Origin: Allopontixanthobacter confluentis
GTDB taxonomy: Bacteria > Pseudomonadota > Alphaproteobacteria > Sphingomonadales > Sphingomonadaceae
Assembly: GCF_009827615.1 (NCBI RefSeq)
Contig: NZ_WTYU01000001.1
Span: forward strand, 1,509,001-1,573,000
DNA: 64,000 nt
Direction: 5' to 3'
The position numbers and the translations under genes were made by a program. How positions within the stretch are numbered: position 1 is the stretch's first letter; every line of letters begins with the position of its first letter. The notes beneath the pieces are model-generated. The model was not told the origin of the DNA. It did not search any database and was given only the letters and a program-made list of their open reading frames with translations. This document shows positions 8,171-18,217 of the stretch, in pieces.

Positions 8171-11137
8171 TTACCGTCCTGTCAAAGCAGCGCCCGCAGC
8201 AGCAGGCTGGCCAGCGCCTGCTGTGGCCAGTTCTTGGCCTTCGGGAATGACCGCCAGACGAAAACCGGGCCGCGCAGCCAGATAACGGCGGGCCAGCGCC
8301 TGCATGGCGGCAGGCGTGGTCTGGGTGTAATCGCTCAGTAATGAGCGGATCATGTCCACCCGCCGCGGGTCATGCGTGGACCCTTCGACCTGAAACATCC
8401 AGAATGTATTGCCCGTCGAAGCGCGGCTGATCAGCTGCTTCAGCGGTTCTGTCACGCGCGCCAGTTCATCATCACCGGCAGGGTTATTGGCCAGGTCCAG
8501 CGCAATGGCATCGGCCGCCGCAAAGAAGGCCGGCACATCTTCGGGCCGCAATTGGGCAAGTGCGGTGATAGCGCCGCCGCCATCCACATCCACCGGCCAG
8601 CGCGAATTGACCTGCGGTGCATAGCTGGCACCGGCCCGTTCGCGCATGGCGTCCACCAGCCGATTGTTGAACAGATCCGTCAGGATTTCCAGCTGGCGCG
8701 ATTCGCGCAGATTGGCCACGCCGCCACTGCTGGGCCATGCCATGACCGCCGCTGCCTGGTTGGCATCCCCGCGATGGGTCAGCACGACAGGGCCTGCCTC
8801 AGCGGCAGGAAACGCTGGAACGCGGGCCGCAACATCCGCCGGGATTGCGTTACGCGGTGACAATGCGCCGAATGTCTTGCGCAGGGATTCAATCGTTGCA
8901 TCCCGGTCAAATTCGCCAAACACCAGCACTTCGACCGGGCCCTGCTTCAGCAGCGGTTCCCATACCTTGCGGAAGCCTTCCGGCGTGGCCGCTTCAATGG
9001 CTGCGGGATCAGGCGTGAGATAGCGGCCATCCTTTGCGTGAAGAAGATAATCCAGATCGCGCGACAGGACACCGCCCGGGCTGGAGGCATAGCTTTCATA
9101 CGCCAGCCGTGATGCGGCCTTGGCGCGGATTACCGGGTTTGCATCCCAGCGCGGCATGCCCAGCTTGGCAGCAAACAGGTACAGCTGATCGGCCAGATCG
9201 GCAGCGCGCGTCTGGGCGGAGAATGTGAACACCCCGTCACCGATCGCAAAATCAAAGCCCATCTTGCGGCCATTGGAAATGCGGTCCAGTTCTTCCTGCC
9301 CCAGATCACCAATGCCCGACCCGACCAGCGCCATTTCGCCAAGGCCGATATAGGCTGCATCGTCCGGGCTGAAGCCGCGATAACCGGAGCCGAAGCGCAC
9401 TTTCAACGCCACCCGGCCCGGTTCTGCATCATTGGCCCACAGGATGGCTTTTACCCCATTGGCAAATTCCACCCGCTCGATGCCCAGCAGGCCCAGCGGG
9501 CCAGTGGCAGACACTGTGCCGGGTTTGCCAATGGGCGGAAGGTCATCAAAAGATATCGCACTGGCCGCCAGACGCGCGCCGCCATCTGCTGCAATCGGCG
9601 TTTGCATGGCTGTCCGCAGCGCAGCGGCCGATGCTTCTGCGCCATCGGGCGTGATATATGTGGCGCGGATCACGTCACCTGAAAACAGCGCCCGCGTATG
9701 GGCCAGCACATTATCCGGCGTGAACTGGTCCCGCATTCCGTTGAACACCAGCAGCACGGTTTCCGGCGCGGCCACCGCTTCGCGAATATCCACTGCCTGC
9801 ACGATACTGTCCGCAAGGCCGGACCCCGCCATGACGGCGCGCTGCTCCACCGAACTGGCAAAGGCAACCTGCAATTCCGCCATTTCCCGGTCGATTTCTT
9901 CCTGCGTGGGCGGCGCGGAAACCGCATCTGCGATCACTCCGCGAACATCCGCCAGCGCGGCCTGCCAGTCCTGCGTCAGCGGCGCAAAGGATACAAAGGT
10001 GGCATCGGTTGAACGGCTGACGTCATCCTGCTGGACCTGCGCATAAAGGTAGGAACCGCCCGCCCGTGCCCGCGATTCCAGCCGCCGGTTGATAATCGCC
10101 TGCGACAGCGAATCCAGCAGCAGCCCTTCATTATAGACAATCGTGTCCTGAACGGAACGCCACGGGCGCATGACGGCATAGGTCATCGAACGCGGCAAAT
10201 CGGCTTCGACAATGACGGCCGCCTCACCAACAGGGTTGGCAGGATCAGCATCGAGGGGCGCCACAGGATCGCCAAAATCGGGTGCAGGGGTGGCTGCGCC
10301 CTTTACTTTCCAGTCGCCAAACCAGTGTTCCACCAGCGCGGCCAGTTCCTTGGCATCTACATCACCGGCAACCGAAATAACGGTGTTTTCCGGGCGATAC
10401 CAACGGGTGTGGAACGCCTGAACAGCAGGCGCGGTGGCGGCGTTCAGCGTTGCATCCGTGCCAATGGGCAAGCGTTCTGCCAGCCGCTGTCCGGCAAACA
10501 GCACCTGGCGGGTTTCTTCTGCCACCCGCTGGCCTGCCCCGCCGCGCTCGCGCTTTTCAGCCAGCACAATCGGCACTTCTGCGCTGATGTTGGCCGGCGA
10601 AAGCCTGGGTTCGCGGATCATGCCAGACAACAATTTGAAACTTTCCGCCACTGCGGTTGGTGTCGCATTGGGCAGATCCAGCTTGTAAACTGTGTGGGTC
10701 GGACTGGTTTCCGCATTGGTGTCGCTGCCGAAAGTGGCACCAAGGCGCTGCCATGTCGGAATCGCTTCGGCCTGCCCCAGATATTTGCTTTCGCGGAATG
10801 TCAGATGTTCCAGCAAATGGGCAAAGCCGCGCTCTGCATCTTCTTCATGCAGCGATCCTGCATCAATCCTGATCCGGATGGAAACCTGATTGGGCGGCAC
10901 GCCGTTTTTGCGGGTGGCATAACGCAGGCCGTTGTCCATTTCGCCAAACAGCCATTCTGTATCCTGCGGCACATCGCTGCCGCGATAGATCCACGGCACT
11001 TCCTTGCCATTCTGGATGGCTGCAGCCGCCGGCAATTTATCAGCCGTTTGCGCCCATACATTGGGCGTTGCAAAGGCTAGCGGAAGGATGAGCGCGAGGT
11101 GCCGCACGGCACGCGGGAATTCTATCATGGGCGTCAT
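8171..11137 (-). CDS. M16-family (insulinase/pitrilysin) zinc metallopeptidase, exported
   Basis: 988 residues. A signal peptide (about 1-30, ending FATPNVWAQ) is followed by the active M16 domain with the inverted zinc motif HLLEH (His107, Glu110, His111) in GFAHLLEHLTFRES, and downstream E-rich helices that supply the third ligand. An inactive M16 domain and a second pair of domains fill the C-terminal half (for example GFRKVWEPLLKQGPVEVLVFGEFD), so the chain has the four-domain clam-shell layout. Likely periplasmic, degrading peptides. It is divergent from the NFU gene. A paralogue lies at 24582-27458. Confidence 0.92.
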   Translation of the reverse strand: MTPMIEFPRAVRHLALILPLAFATPNVWAQTADKLPAAAAIQNGKEVPWIYRGSDVPQDTEWLFGEMDNGLRYATRKNGVPPNQVSIRIRIDAGSLHEEDAERGFAHLLEHLTFRESKYLGQAEAIPTWQRLGATFGSDTNAETSPTHTVYKLDLPNATPTAVAESFKLLSGMIREPRLSPANISAEVPIVLAEKRERGGAGQRVAEETRQVLFAGQRLAERLPIGTDATLNAATAPAVQAFHTRWYRPENTVISVAGDVDAKELAALVEHWFGDWKVKGAATPAPDFGDPVAPLDADPANPVGEAAVIVEADLPRSMTYAVMRPWRSVQDTIVYNEGLLLDSLSQAIINRRLESRARAGGSYLYAQVQQDDVSRSTDATFVSFAPLTQDWQAALADVRGVIADAVSAPPTQEEIDREMAELQVAFASSVEQRAVMAGSGLADSIVQAVDIREAVAAPETVLLVFNGMRDQFTPDNVLAHTRALFSGDVIRATYITPDGAEASAAALRTAMQTPIAADGGARLAASAISFDDLPPIGKPGTVSATGPLGLLGIERVEFANGVKAILWANDAEPGRVALKVRFGSGYRGFSPDDAAYIGLGEMALVGSGIGDLGQEELDRISNGRKMGFDFAIGDGVFTFSAQTRAADLADQLYLFAAKLGMPRWDANPVIRAKAASRLAYESYASSPGGVLSRDLDYLLHAKDGRYLTPDPAAIEAATPEGFRKVWEPLLKQGPVEVLVFGEFDRDATIESLRKTFGALSPRNAIPADVAARVPAFPAAEAGPVVLTHRGDANQAAAVMAWPSSGGVANLRESRQLEILTDLFNNRLVDAMRERAGASYAPQVNSRWPVDVDGGGAITALAQLRPEDVPAFFAAADAIALDLANNPAGDDELARVTEPLKQLISRASTGNTFWMFQVEGSTHDPRRVDMIRSLLSDYTQTTPAAMQALARRYLAARPGFRLAVIPEGQELATAGAGQPAAAGAALTGR

Positions 11138-11267
11138 ATAGGCGCGCTGCTGCTGAAGGGATAGTGAATGGATGCGCTAGTTTCACTTTGGCCCGACAAA
11201 TAAGGCGTGGCCCGCTAACGCCATGGCAGCCCTTGTTACAACGCGTCAGCCGCCCTAGATTGAAGCG

Positions 11268-11846
11268 ATGTTTATAGAGACAGAAGCAACGCCCAATCCC
11301 GCCAGCCTGAAATTCCTGCCCGGCCGGCAGGTGATGACCGCTGGCACCCGCGAATTTACTTCGCCCGAAGCGGCAGAAGCGTCGCCGCTGGCCGAAGCGA
11401 TTTTTGACACCGGTGAAGTGGTGAACGTGTTTTTCGGGGCAGATTTTGTCTCCGTCACAGCAGCGCCGGGCGCGGAATGGTCAGCGCTCAAACCGCAGGT
11501 CGTCGCCATTCTGCTGGACCATTTTGTCAGTGAAGCGCCGCTGTTTGCCGGTGGCAGTGCCAATGGCATTTCCATCCCCGCAGAAGATGACATGGTGGTA
11601 GAAGAAGATCCGGCCAATGCCGATATCGTCGCCCAGATCAGCGAATTGCTGGAAACGCGCATCCGTCCGGCGGTGGCCGGTGATGGCGGGGATATCGCCT
11701 ATCGCGGGTTCAAGGACGGGGTGGTGTATCTGACCTTGCAGGGCGCCTGTTCAGGCTGCCCGTCATCCACCGCTACACTGAAACACGGGATCGAAGGGCT
11801 GCTGAAGCATTATATACCTGAAGTGACCGAAGTTCGGGCCGCCTGA
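11268..11846 (+). CDS. NFU1-type NifU-family iron-sulfur cluster scaffold/carrier
   Basis: 192 residues. The N-terminal Nfu_N domain (MFIETEATPNPASLKFLPGR...) is joined to a C-terminal NifU-like domain carrying the cluster-binding CSGC (Cys161, Cys164) in LQGACSGCPSSTATLKHGIE. This is the bacterial equivalent of mitochondrial NFU1, which delivers 4Fe-4S clusters to apoenzymes. It is followed 12 bases later by a nitroreductase gene with GAGG before its start, so the two are probably one operon. A conserved gene in alphaproteobacteria. Confidence 0.93.
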   Translation: MFIETEATPNPASLKFLPGRQVMTAGTREFTSPEAAEASPLAEAIFDTGEVVNVFFGADFVSVTAAPGAEWSALKPQVVAILLDHFVSEAPLFAGGSANGISIPAEDDMVVEEDPANADIVAQISELLETRIRPAVAGDGGDIAYRGFKDGVVYLTLQGACSGCPSSTATLKHGIEGLLKHYIPEVTEVRAA

Positions 11847-11858
11847 GGAGTTAATGCA

Positions 11859-12467
11859 ATGATCACCCAATTTCATGACCACCACCTGTCCGCCGAAGCG
11901 CTGGACCAGATTTTTCGCGAAGCCCGCAGCTACAATGGCTGGCTGCCGCGCGCTGTCAGCGATGAGCAGATCCACGCCATTTACGAATTGCTGAAAATGG
12001 CGCCGACTTCGGCCAATATGCAGCCATCACGCATTGTCTGGGTAAAATCGGACGAGGCACGTGCAAGGCTGGTCGAATGCGTGTCTGATGGCAACAAGGA
12101 CAAGGTGAAAGCCGCGCCTGTAACCGCGCTGATCGGCATGGATATTGATTTTCATGATGAACTGCCGTGGCTGTTCCCGCACGCCGATGCCAAGAGCTGG
12201 TTCGAAGGCGACGAAGAAGGCCGCAAGGAAGGCGCTTTTCGCAATTCATCCCTCCAGGGCGCATATCTGATGATTGCCGCGCGCGCATTGGGCCTCGATT
12301 GCGGGCCGATGTCGGGTTTTGATGCAGATGCCCTTAATGCTGCGTTTTTTGCCGATGATCCCAAGGTGAAAGTCAATTTCATCTGTTCGATCGGCTACGG
12401 CGACCAGACTTCTATTTTCGAACGCAGTCCGCGCCCTGAATTCAGCAAATTCAATACCATAGTCTGA
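11859..12467 (+). CDS. Nitroreductase-family protein, RutE/HadB-like (malonic semialdehyde reductase type)
   Basis: 202 residues. The FMN-binding nitroreductase fold is shown by the family patterns FREARSYNGWLPRAVSDEQIHAIYEL, MAPTSANMQPSRIVWV, and the closing GYGDQTSIFERSPRPEFSKF. Length and pattern fit the RutE/HadB subgroup, which reduces malonic semialdehyde or related aldehydes and enones with NAD(P)H. The rest of a rut pyrimidine-degradation operon is absent here, so the specific reaction should be left open. It sits 12 bases after the NFU gene. Confidence 0.85.
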   Translation: MITQFHDHHLSAEALDQIFREARSYNGWLPRAVSDEQIHAIYELLKMAPTSANMQPSRIVWVKSDEARARLVECVSDGNKDKVKAAPVTALIGMDIDFHDELPWLFPHADAKSWFEGDEEGRKEGAFRNSSLQGAYLMIAARALGLDCGPMSGFDADALNAAFFADDPKVKVNFICSIGYGDQTSIFERSPRPEFSKFNTIV

Positions 12468-12498
12468 AGCAGGCAGGCATGGCGGCGCCATGGCTGCT

Positions 12499-12517
12499 GG
12501 CTGGCATCTTGCCAGCC
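12499..12517. terminator. Perfect 8-bp hairpin after the nitroreductase gene
   Basis: GGCTGGCA-TCT-TGCCAGCC lies 32 bases after the nitroreductase stop. It is a compact strong hairpin between two genes on the same strand and may end or stabilise the upstream transcript. There is no T-run, so it is not a canonical Rho-independent terminator. Confidence 0.4.
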
Positions 12518-12581
12518 GGCAGCCTGGCGTGCCAGACCTTCAAAACTGTTCGAACATATCTGATGGGGCGACGCTAGTTTC

Positions 12582-13193
12582 ATGCGCATGCTGGCAATTG
12601 AATGCGCCACCGAAGCCTGTTCGGTGGCGCTTTTTGAAAATGGCGAATTGATCGCCAGCGATCATCAGGTGCTGGGCCGGGGCCATGCGGAACGGCTGGT
12701 GCCGATGATTTCCGCCCTGCCCGATCGCGGCAAGGCGGACCGCATTGCCGTTTCCATCGGTCCGGGCAGTTTTACAGGGGTCAGGATTGGCATCGCGACA
12801 GCCCGCGCCCTTGCCCTTGCGTGGAAGGCTGATGCCGCCGCCTATCCGACACTGGCATTGGTGGCCGCTGGCGCCCGCCAGCAACATGGCGCTGTGCCGG
12901 TGAGCGTTTGCATGACTGCGGGCCACGGGCAGTGGTTTGTGCAGAATTTCAATGCGGCCGGCCTGCCATCGGGCGATGCCTCTTCCGTCCCTCCCGCAGA
13001 TGCGGCGCGGATCTGTGTCCATGAACTGGCGGCAGGCACACAGGCCAACGCGCTGGTTGAACTGCGGGGGTTTGGCAGCGCGGACACTGCCCATCCCGAT
13101 GCGCGAAATGTGGTGCATTTGCCCGAGCCATTATTCTTGCGAACATTTACGCCTGCCTATGGCCGCGCACCCGATGCCAAATTACCCAAATGA
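12582..13193 (+). CDS. tsaB: tRNA threonylcarbamoyladenosine biosynthesis protein TsaB
   Basis: 203 residues. The ASKHA-fold opening (MLAIECATEACSVALFENGEL), HAERLVPMI and the glycine-rich GPGSFTGVRIGIATARALALAW are diagnostic of TsaB/YeaZ. TsaB is the scaffold that pairs with TsaD in forming t6A at position 37 of ANN-decoding tRNAs. Its stop overlaps the rimI-like start (ATGA-type overlap at 13190-13193), the usual alphaproteobacterial tsaB-rimI pairing. An alternative Met two codons downstream makes no practical difference. Confidence 0.95.
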   Translation: MRMLAIECATEACSVALFENGELIASDHQVLGRGHAERLVPMISALPDRGKADRIAVSIGPGSFTGVRIGIATARALALAWKADAAAYPTLALVAAGARQQHGAVPVSVCMTAGHGQWFVQNFNAAGLPSGDASSVPPADAARICVHELAAGTQANALVELRGFGSADTAHPDARNVVHLPEPLFLRTFTPAYGRAPDAKLPK

Positions 13194-13645
13194 CGGATGA
13201 TCTTGACCGATTGATGGAGGTCATGGGCGCCGCCTTCGACCCGAAGTGGGGCGAGGCCTGGTCGCGCCGTCAGGTAGGCGATGCCCTTGTTCTGCCATCG
13301 ACCCATTATTTTCTGATTGATCCGCATGGCGTGAAAAGCAGCGCTGACCAGCCAGTTGCCGGTTTTACATTAAGCCGACATATTGCCGGTGAAGAAGAAC
13401 TGTTACTTATTGCGGTAAGACCCGAATATCGCAGATCAGGCTTGGGCAAAGCATTGCTTGGTCAGCTAGCGGCCGATGCCAGTAAGCGCGGAGCGAGCAC
13501 CATGTTCCTCGAAATGCGGAGCAATAATCCGGCGGAGAAAATCTACCGAACCTTCGGCTTCTTGCCGATTGGCCGACGGAAACAGTATTATTCTCTTGCT
13601 GATGGCAGCAAAATCGACGCGATAACATTCAGTATTGCCCTGTAA
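13190..13645 (+). CDS. rimI: RimI-like GNAT N-acetyltransferase
   Basis: 151 residues of GNAT fold. The acetyl-CoA pyrophosphate-binding motif is RRSGLGKA (residues 81-88), after the beta-4 strand ELLLIAVRPEY, and the C-terminal part has NNPAEKIYRTFGFLPIGRRKQYY, as in RimI. Its position overlapping tsaB supports RimI, which acetylates the N-terminus of ribosomal protein bS18; alphaproteobacterial versions diverge, so the target is inferred from context. Confidence 0.85.
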   Translation: MTDDLDRLMEVMGAAFDPKWGEAWSRRQVGDALVLPSTHYFLIDPHGVKSSADQPVAGFTLSRHIAGEEELLLIAVRPEYRRSGLGKALLGQLAADASKRGASTMFLEMRSNNPAEKIYRTFGFLPIGRRKQYYSLADGSKIDAITFSIAL

Positions 13646-13779
13646 TATCGGCGGATGCTTTCTTTTATTGCCATGCTGTAAATTTGTGACATTATCTTGT
13701 ATAAACGCTGACACTTGCCTAATTGAGCGGCAGAGTATGCAAAAACCATACCGTCGAATAGGTCGCAAAAGAGGTTTCA

Positions 13780-14220
13780 ATGAATAATACAGAACATGAT
13801 ATGTCTGAAACACTGATTACATTGGCGTCAGACATCGTCTCGGCTCATGTCAGTAACAATAGCTTGTCGGCAGATGAAGTTCCGGCACTTATTACCAATG
13901 TTTACAACGCGCTGGCAAATCTTGGCACAGAAACGTTGAGCATGGAAGAGCGCCCCGATCCTGCCGTCACCGTCCGCGCATCGGTCAAGCGTGACCACAT
14001 CGTGTGCCTGGAAGATGGCAAGAAAATGAAGATGCTCAAACGGCACCTCATGACCGAACATGGCATGACGCCCGATGAATATCGTGCCCGCTGGGATCTG
14101 GCGAGCGACTATCCCATGGTTGCCCCTGCCTATGCCGAGACGCGCCGCGATCTGGCCAAGAAAATCGGCCTGGGCCGTAAGCCTGGCCAGAAGCGTGGCC
14201 GCCGCAAGGCCGCCGTATAA
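13780..14220 (+). CDS. mucR: MucR/Ros-family zinc-finger transcriptional regulator
   Basis: 146 residues. The N-terminal half is a helical oligomerisation region (ETLITLASDIVSAHVSNNSLSADEVPALITNVYNAL). The C-terminal half holds the prokaryotic zinc finger with Cys76, Asp79, His89 and His94 (CLEDGKKMKMLKRHLMTEH), the C-x2-D-x9-H-x4-H variant, then GMTPDEYRARWDL and a basic tail rich in K/R (RKPGQKRGRRKAA). MucR/Ros proteins bind AT-rich targets and act as global or H-NS-like silencers of exopolysaccharide, motility and horizontally acquired genes. AGAGG precedes the ATG at 13780; the 134-base upstream gap is AT-rich. A terminator follows. Confidence 0.93.
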   Translation: MNNTEHDMSETLITLASDIVSAHVSNNSLSADEVPALITNVYNALANLGTETLSMEERPDPAVTVRASVKRDHIVCLEDGKKMKMLKRHLMTEHGMTPDEYRARWDLASDYPMVAPAYAETRRDLAKKIGLGRKPGQKRGRRKAAV

Positions 14221-14285
14221 GCGGAATAAACAGCCCGCCTGACAATCACCCCTGATGATCATTGCACCCCGGTGCTTGAGAACAG

Positions 14286-14317
14286 CGCCCCGGCCCTATA
14301 AGGGTTCGGGGCGTTTT
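14286..14317 (+). terminator. Rho-independent terminator after mucR
   Basis: A stem CGCCCCG/CGGGGCG (14286-14292 with 14307-14313) extended by CCCT/AGGG around an ATA loop is followed by TTTT. It lies 66 bases after the mucR stop and just before the fur start, so fur probably has its own promoter activity or is read through. Confidence 0.75.
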
Positions 14318-14334
14318 CATTTGAAGGGTTACTC

Positions 14335-14757
14335 TTGCAGCAACGGATAGACCTCGAACAACTCTGCGCCGAGCGCGGTTTACGGATCACCGAACAGCGG
14401 CGGGTCATTGCGCGCGTGCTGTCCGAAAGCGAGGACCATCCTGATGTGGAGGCCCTGCATCAGCGCGCCTCTGCGATTGACCCAAAAATTTCGATTGCCA
14501 CCGTGTACCGCACAGTGCGCCTGTTCGAAGAAGCTGGCATCCTTGACCGGCATGATTTCGGCGATGGCCGGGCGCGTTATGAAGCAGCGCCGGAAGCCCA
14601 TCACGACCATCTGATCGACGTGGAGAGCGGCAAGGTGGTGGAATTTGTCGACCCGGAACTGGAAGCACTGCAACGCCAGATTGCCGAAAAGCTGGGCTAC
14701 CGGCTGGTTGACCACCGAATGGAATTATACGGGGTCAAGCTGGACCGCGAAAGCTGA
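14335..14757 (+). CDS. fur: Fur-family metal-responsive regulator (Fur/Mur type)
   Basis: 140 residues from a TTG start at 14335. The winged helix contains LRITEQRRVIARVL and ISIATVYRTVRLFEEAGI; the metal-sensing site includes HHDH (residues 89-92) in EAHHDHLIDVESGKVVEF. The second zinc site of enterobacterial Fur (CxxC after HHDHLI) is replaced by DVES, as is common in alphaproteobacterial Fur/Mur, which often respond to iron or manganese. Its stop overlaps the start of plsC (TGATG), and miaB follows, a conserved order in the Sphingomonadales. Confidence 0.92.
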   Translation: MQQRIDLEQLCAERGLRITEQRRVIARVLSESEDHPDVEALHQRASAIDPKISIATVYRTVRLFEEAGILDRHDFGDGRARYEAAPEAHHDHLIDVESGKVVEFVDPELEALQRQIAEKLGYRLVDHRMELYGVKLDRES

Positions 14758-15620
14758 TGAACGCAGAGCGGCGCGCAGCGGCTGAACGCGGCGAGAACAC
14801 CATCCTGACGCTGCGGGAAAAATTGCGCTTTTCGGTCCGCCTGTTCCTGTTGATCGTGCTGCTGGCCATTTTTGTGCCGCTGCATTTTTTCTACCGTATC
14901 TTCGCTTATGGATCGCCCTTCCCGATGTGGTTTCTGGGCCTGTCAGCCCGCATCGCCGGGGCGCGGGTGACGAAGGTGGGCACGCCGCTGCGGCGCGATG
15001 TGTTCTTCGTCTCCAATCATTTGTCATGGCTCGACATACTTGCCCTGGCCGGCGCCAGCGGCACAGCCTTTGTCGCCAAGGCGGACTTGTCCGAAGTGCC
15101 GGTCATCAGCTGGCTGTGCAGCCTCAATCGCACCGTTTTTGTGAAACGGGAAAACCGCATGGGCGTGGCCGAACAGATCAACCAGCTGCGCACCGCGCTG
15201 GCAGATAATTGGTCGATCACGGTTTTCCCTGAAGGCACCACGACAGATGGCCAGTCCCTGTTACCGTTCAAGACTTCCATGCTCAGTGTACTGGAGCCGC
15301 CGCCGCCGGGCGTTATGGTCCAGCCGGTGTTGCTGGAATATGGCGCGGTGGCGGAAGAAATCGCGTGGATTGGCGATGAAGGCGGCGGCAATAATGCCAA
15401 GCGCGTGCTGGCCCGAAAGGGCACTTTTTCACTAAAGCTGCATTTTCTTGAACCGTTCAGCCCGGAAGAATTTCGCGGGCGCAAAGCCATTGGTGCGCGT
15501 GCGCGTGCGGCCATTGAAGCGGCGCTGATGACCCAGTTGGGCAGGCCACTGCGCGAGTTCAAACATGATGTCGTGCCGGTTCGCTACCATGCGCCACAAG
15601 ACCAAGTGCCCTTGGAATAA
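14757..15620 (+). CDS. 1-acyl-sn-glycerol-3-phosphate acyltransferase (PlsC-type)
   Basis: 287 residues. One membrane helix near residues 28-45 ([21 protein letters not shown]) precedes the acyltransferase domain. Block I is NHLSWLD (His88, Asp93, HX4D), block II has [10 protein letters not shown], and block III is FPEGTTTDG. PlsC acylates lysophosphatidate in membrane lipid synthesis; paralogues act on other lysolipids (for example ornithine lipids), so the exact acceptor is open. It shares one base with the fur stop codon. Confidence 0.9.
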   Translation: MNAERRAAAERGENTILTLREKLRFSVRLFLLIVLLAIFVPLHFFYRIFAYGSPFPMWFLGLSARIAGARVTKVGTPLRRDVFFVSNHLSWLDILALAGASGTAFVAKADLSEVPVISWLCSLNRTVFVKRENRMGVAEQINQLRTALADNWSITVFPEGTTTDGQSLLPFKTSMLSVLEPPPPGVMVQPVLLEYGAVAEEIAWIGDEGGGNNAKRVLARKGTFSLKLHFLEPFSPEEFRGRKAIGARARAAIEAALMTQLGRPLREFKHDVVPVRYHAPQDQVPLE

Positions 15621-15648
15621 TCTGCGATATCGGTATAGGCCCCGGCCC

Positions 15649-16995
15649 ATGCGCAAAACTGCACCTCCCAGGACCTATCGGGTCAAAAGCTTCGGCTGCC
15701 AGATGAACGTCTATGATGGCGAACGTATGGCAGAAATGCTGGACGAACAGGGGATCACTCCCGCTGCCGAGGGCGAAGATGCCGATCTGGTTGTGCTCAA
15801 CACCTGTCATATTCGCGAAAAAGCGGCTGAAAAGGTCTATTCCGACATTGGCCGATTGCTCAAGGGCAAGGAAACCCCGCCCCTTATCGCAGTCGCAGGA
15901 TGTGTGGCGCAGGCAGAAGGCGAAGAAATCATGGCGCGCGCACCAGCGGTCAGCATGGTGGTGGGGCCGCAGGCCTATCACCGGCTGCCGGCCATGCTGG
16001 AACGTGCGGTGGATGGCAAACGGTCAACCGACACCGACATGCCGCCCATTGCCAAGTTCGACGCCCTGCCCCGCCGCCGCAAAAGCGCGCCTGCCGCATT
16101 TCTGACCGTGCAGGAAGGGTGCGACAAATTCTGCACATATTGCGTGGTGCCTTATACTCGCGGTGCCGAAATATCGCGACCCTTTGCCGATCTGGTGACA
16201 GAGGCGGACCGGCTGGTGGCCGCTGGCGCCCGCGAAATCACCCTGCTGGGCCAGAATGTGAATGCCTGGCGCGGCGAAGATGGCAAGGGCCGCCCGGTTG
16301 GCCTGGCCGGCCTGATCCGCGAACTGGCACAATTGCCCGACCTTGTCCGCATCCGTTACACCACCAGCCACCCTGCCGATATGGATGATGCGCTGATTGC
16401 CGCACATGGCGAGATAGACAAGCTGATGCCTTATCTGCACCTGCCGGTGCAATCGGGCAGCGACCGTGTGCTGAAGGCCATGAACCGCAGCCACACGGCA
16501 GACAGCTATCTGAAACTGCTCGACCGGTTCCGCCAGGCGCGACCCGATATCGCCTTGTCAGGCGATTTTATCGTGGGCTTTCCGGGCGAGACGGAAGCTG
16601 AATTTGCCGAGACTTTGGCACTGGTGGATGCCGTGGGCTATGCACTGGCGTTCAGTTTCAAATATTCACCCCGCCCGGGCACGCCTGCAGCCACGATGGA
16701 TGGCCAGATTGCAGGCGAGGTCATGGACGAACGCCTGCAGCGGCTGCAGGCATCGCTAAACCGTGATCAGCTGGCTTTTAACGAAGCCAGTGTTGGCCGC
16801 ACCTGCGATGTGCTGGTGGAACGCAAGGGCAAATTTCCCGGCCAGTGGCTGGGCAAATCCCCCTGGCTGCAATCCGTCCATTTCTATGGCCCGGAAAATG
16901 CGGCGGCAGACAGCGCTGACATTGCGATTGGCGATATTGTTCGCACCCGTCTGGTTGATGCGATGGGCAATTCGCTGGCTGGCGAAATTATCTAG
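15649..16995 (+). CDS. miaB: tRNA-2-methylthio-N6-dimethylallyladenosine synthase MiaB
   Basis: 448 residues from ATG 15649; the open frame extends upstream to 15565 but that would overlap plsC and the family starts at [12 protein letters not shown]. The UPF0004 cluster cysteines are Cys17, Cys53 and Cys85; the radical SAM triad is Cys158, Cys162, Cys165 (CDKFCTYC) in [25 protein letters not shown] domain ends the chain. MiaB adds the 2-methylthio group to i6A37 of tRNA. Confidence 0.95.
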   Translation: MRKTAPPRTYRVKSFGCQMNVYDGERMAEMLDEQGITPAAEGEDADLVVLNTCHIREKAAEKVYSDIGRLLKGKETPPLIAVAGCVAQAEGEEIMARAPAVSMVVGPQAYHRLPAMLERAVDGKRSTDTDMPPIAKFDALPRRRKSAPAAFLTVQEGCDKFCTYCVVPYTRGAEISRPFADLVTEADRLVAAGAREITLLGQNVNAWRGEDGKGRPVGLAGLIRELAQLPDLVRIRYTTSHPADMDDALIAAHGEIDKLMPYLHLPVQSGSDRVLKAMNRSHTADSYLKLLDRFRQARPDIALSGDFIVGFPGETEAEFAETLALVDAVGYALAFSFKYSPRPGTPAATMDGQIAGEVMDERLQRLQASLNRDQLAFNEASVGRTCDVLVERKGKFPGQWLGKSPWLQSVHFYGPENAAADSADIAIGDIVRTRLVDAMGNSLAGEII

Positions 16996-17159
16996 CCGGG
17001 TTCCTCCAGGCGACAATTCGGCTGGGCGGGCGGCTACGGCGCCTGTGTGCCGGCAGGGTGCAGATCGCTCTGCACAAGTTTTCCCCCGCCCTGCTGCGGC
17101 TGCCCGCTTGTCTCTGGCGTAACTGCGCTTATCTTTGTCGGGATAGACGAAAGGAGCGC

Positions 17160-18200
17160 ATGGCCCGTAAACCTGCCCGCGCCGAACAGGCGATTTCACC
17201 TTCCCCCATTCCGCAGCGAGAGATTCGCCGCGCAAAGGTGGATGTTTCTTTTGATGACCAGTCGCTACTGGTGCCGCTATTCGGCCAGTTTGATGCGAAT
17301 CTGGTGCAGGTGGAAAACCGCCTCGGCGTGTTTATTTCCGCCCGCGGCAATGTTCTGCAGATCGAAGGGCCGGAAGATTCCGTGGCCCGTGCGCGTGATG
17401 TTCTGAACAAGATGTATGACCGGCTTGCCATGGGGCAGGATCTGGGCTCCGGTGCGATTGAGGCGCTGATTGCCATGTCCAATGAACCCATGCTGGAAGG
17501 GCTGCTGCGCGGTTCGCCCGATACGCCGCCGATCATGATCCGCACGCGCAAGAAAACCATTGTGCCGCGGTCTGCCACGCAAATCGACTATATGCGGCAA
17601 TTGTCGCGCGAGGACGTGATTTTCGCACTTGGTCCGGCCGGCACAGGCAAGACCTATGTGGCCGTGGCGCAGGCTGTCAGCCAGCTTATTACCGGCAGCG
17701 TACAGCGGCTGATCCTTTCCCGCCCTGCTGTCGAAGCGGGCGAAAAGCTGGGCTTCCTGCCCGGCGACATGAAGGAAAAGGTCGATCCCTATCTGCGTCC
17801 GCTGTATGATGCGCTGTATGATTGCATGCCGCCTGAACAGGTGGAACGCCGGATTGCCAGCGGCGAAATAGAGATTGCGCCGATTGCCTTCATGCGCGGA
17901 CGCACCCTGGCCGATGCATTCGTCATTCTGGACGAAGCGCAGAATACCACGCGCGAACAGATGAAGATGTTCCTCACCCGGTTTGGCCAGAACAGCCGCA
18001 TGGTCGTGTGCGGCGATCCGCGTCAGGTCGACATTCCCGGCGGTGACCGGATGTCCGGCCTGATTGACGCGGTGGAACGGCTGGAAGGCGTTGAAGGCAT
18101 TGGCGTTACGCGGTTCACCCGCGCAGACGTGGTGCGCCATCCCATCGTCGGCCGGATTGTCGAGGCCTATGAAGGGCCTGATCCGGATAAAGCGGCCTGA
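17160..18200 (+). CDS. PhoH-family ATPase
   Basis: 346 residues from ATG 17160, chosen because AAAGGAG lies directly upstream; the open frame continues to 17058 without family similarity. The P-loop is GPAGTGKT (158-165) after DVIFALG, followed by SRPAVEAGEKLGFLPGDMKEKVDPYLRPLYD, Walker B FVILDEAQNTT and GDPRQVDIPG. An N-terminal KH-like segment spans about 25-90. PhoH acts with YbeY in RNA metabolism in many bacteria; here ybeY starts 17 bases downstream. Confidence 0.94.
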   Translation: MARKPARAEQAISPSPIPQREIRRAKVDVSFDDQSLLVPLFGQFDANLVQVENRLGVFISARGNVLQIEGPEDSVARARDVLNKMYDRLAMGQDLGSGAIEALIAMSNEPMLEGLLRGSPDTPPIMIRTRKKTIVPRSATQIDYMRQLSREDVIFALGPAGTGKTYVAVAQAVSQLITGSVQRLILSRPAVEAGEKLGFLPGDMKEKVDPYLRPLYDALYDCMPPEQVERRIASGEIEIAPIAFMRGRTLADAFVILDEAQNTTREQMKMFLTRFGQNSRMVVCGDPRQVDIPGGDRMSGLIDAVERLEGVEGIGVTRFTRADVVRHPIVGRIVEAYEGPDPDKAA

Positions 18201-18217
18201 TCCACAGCCAAACGGAC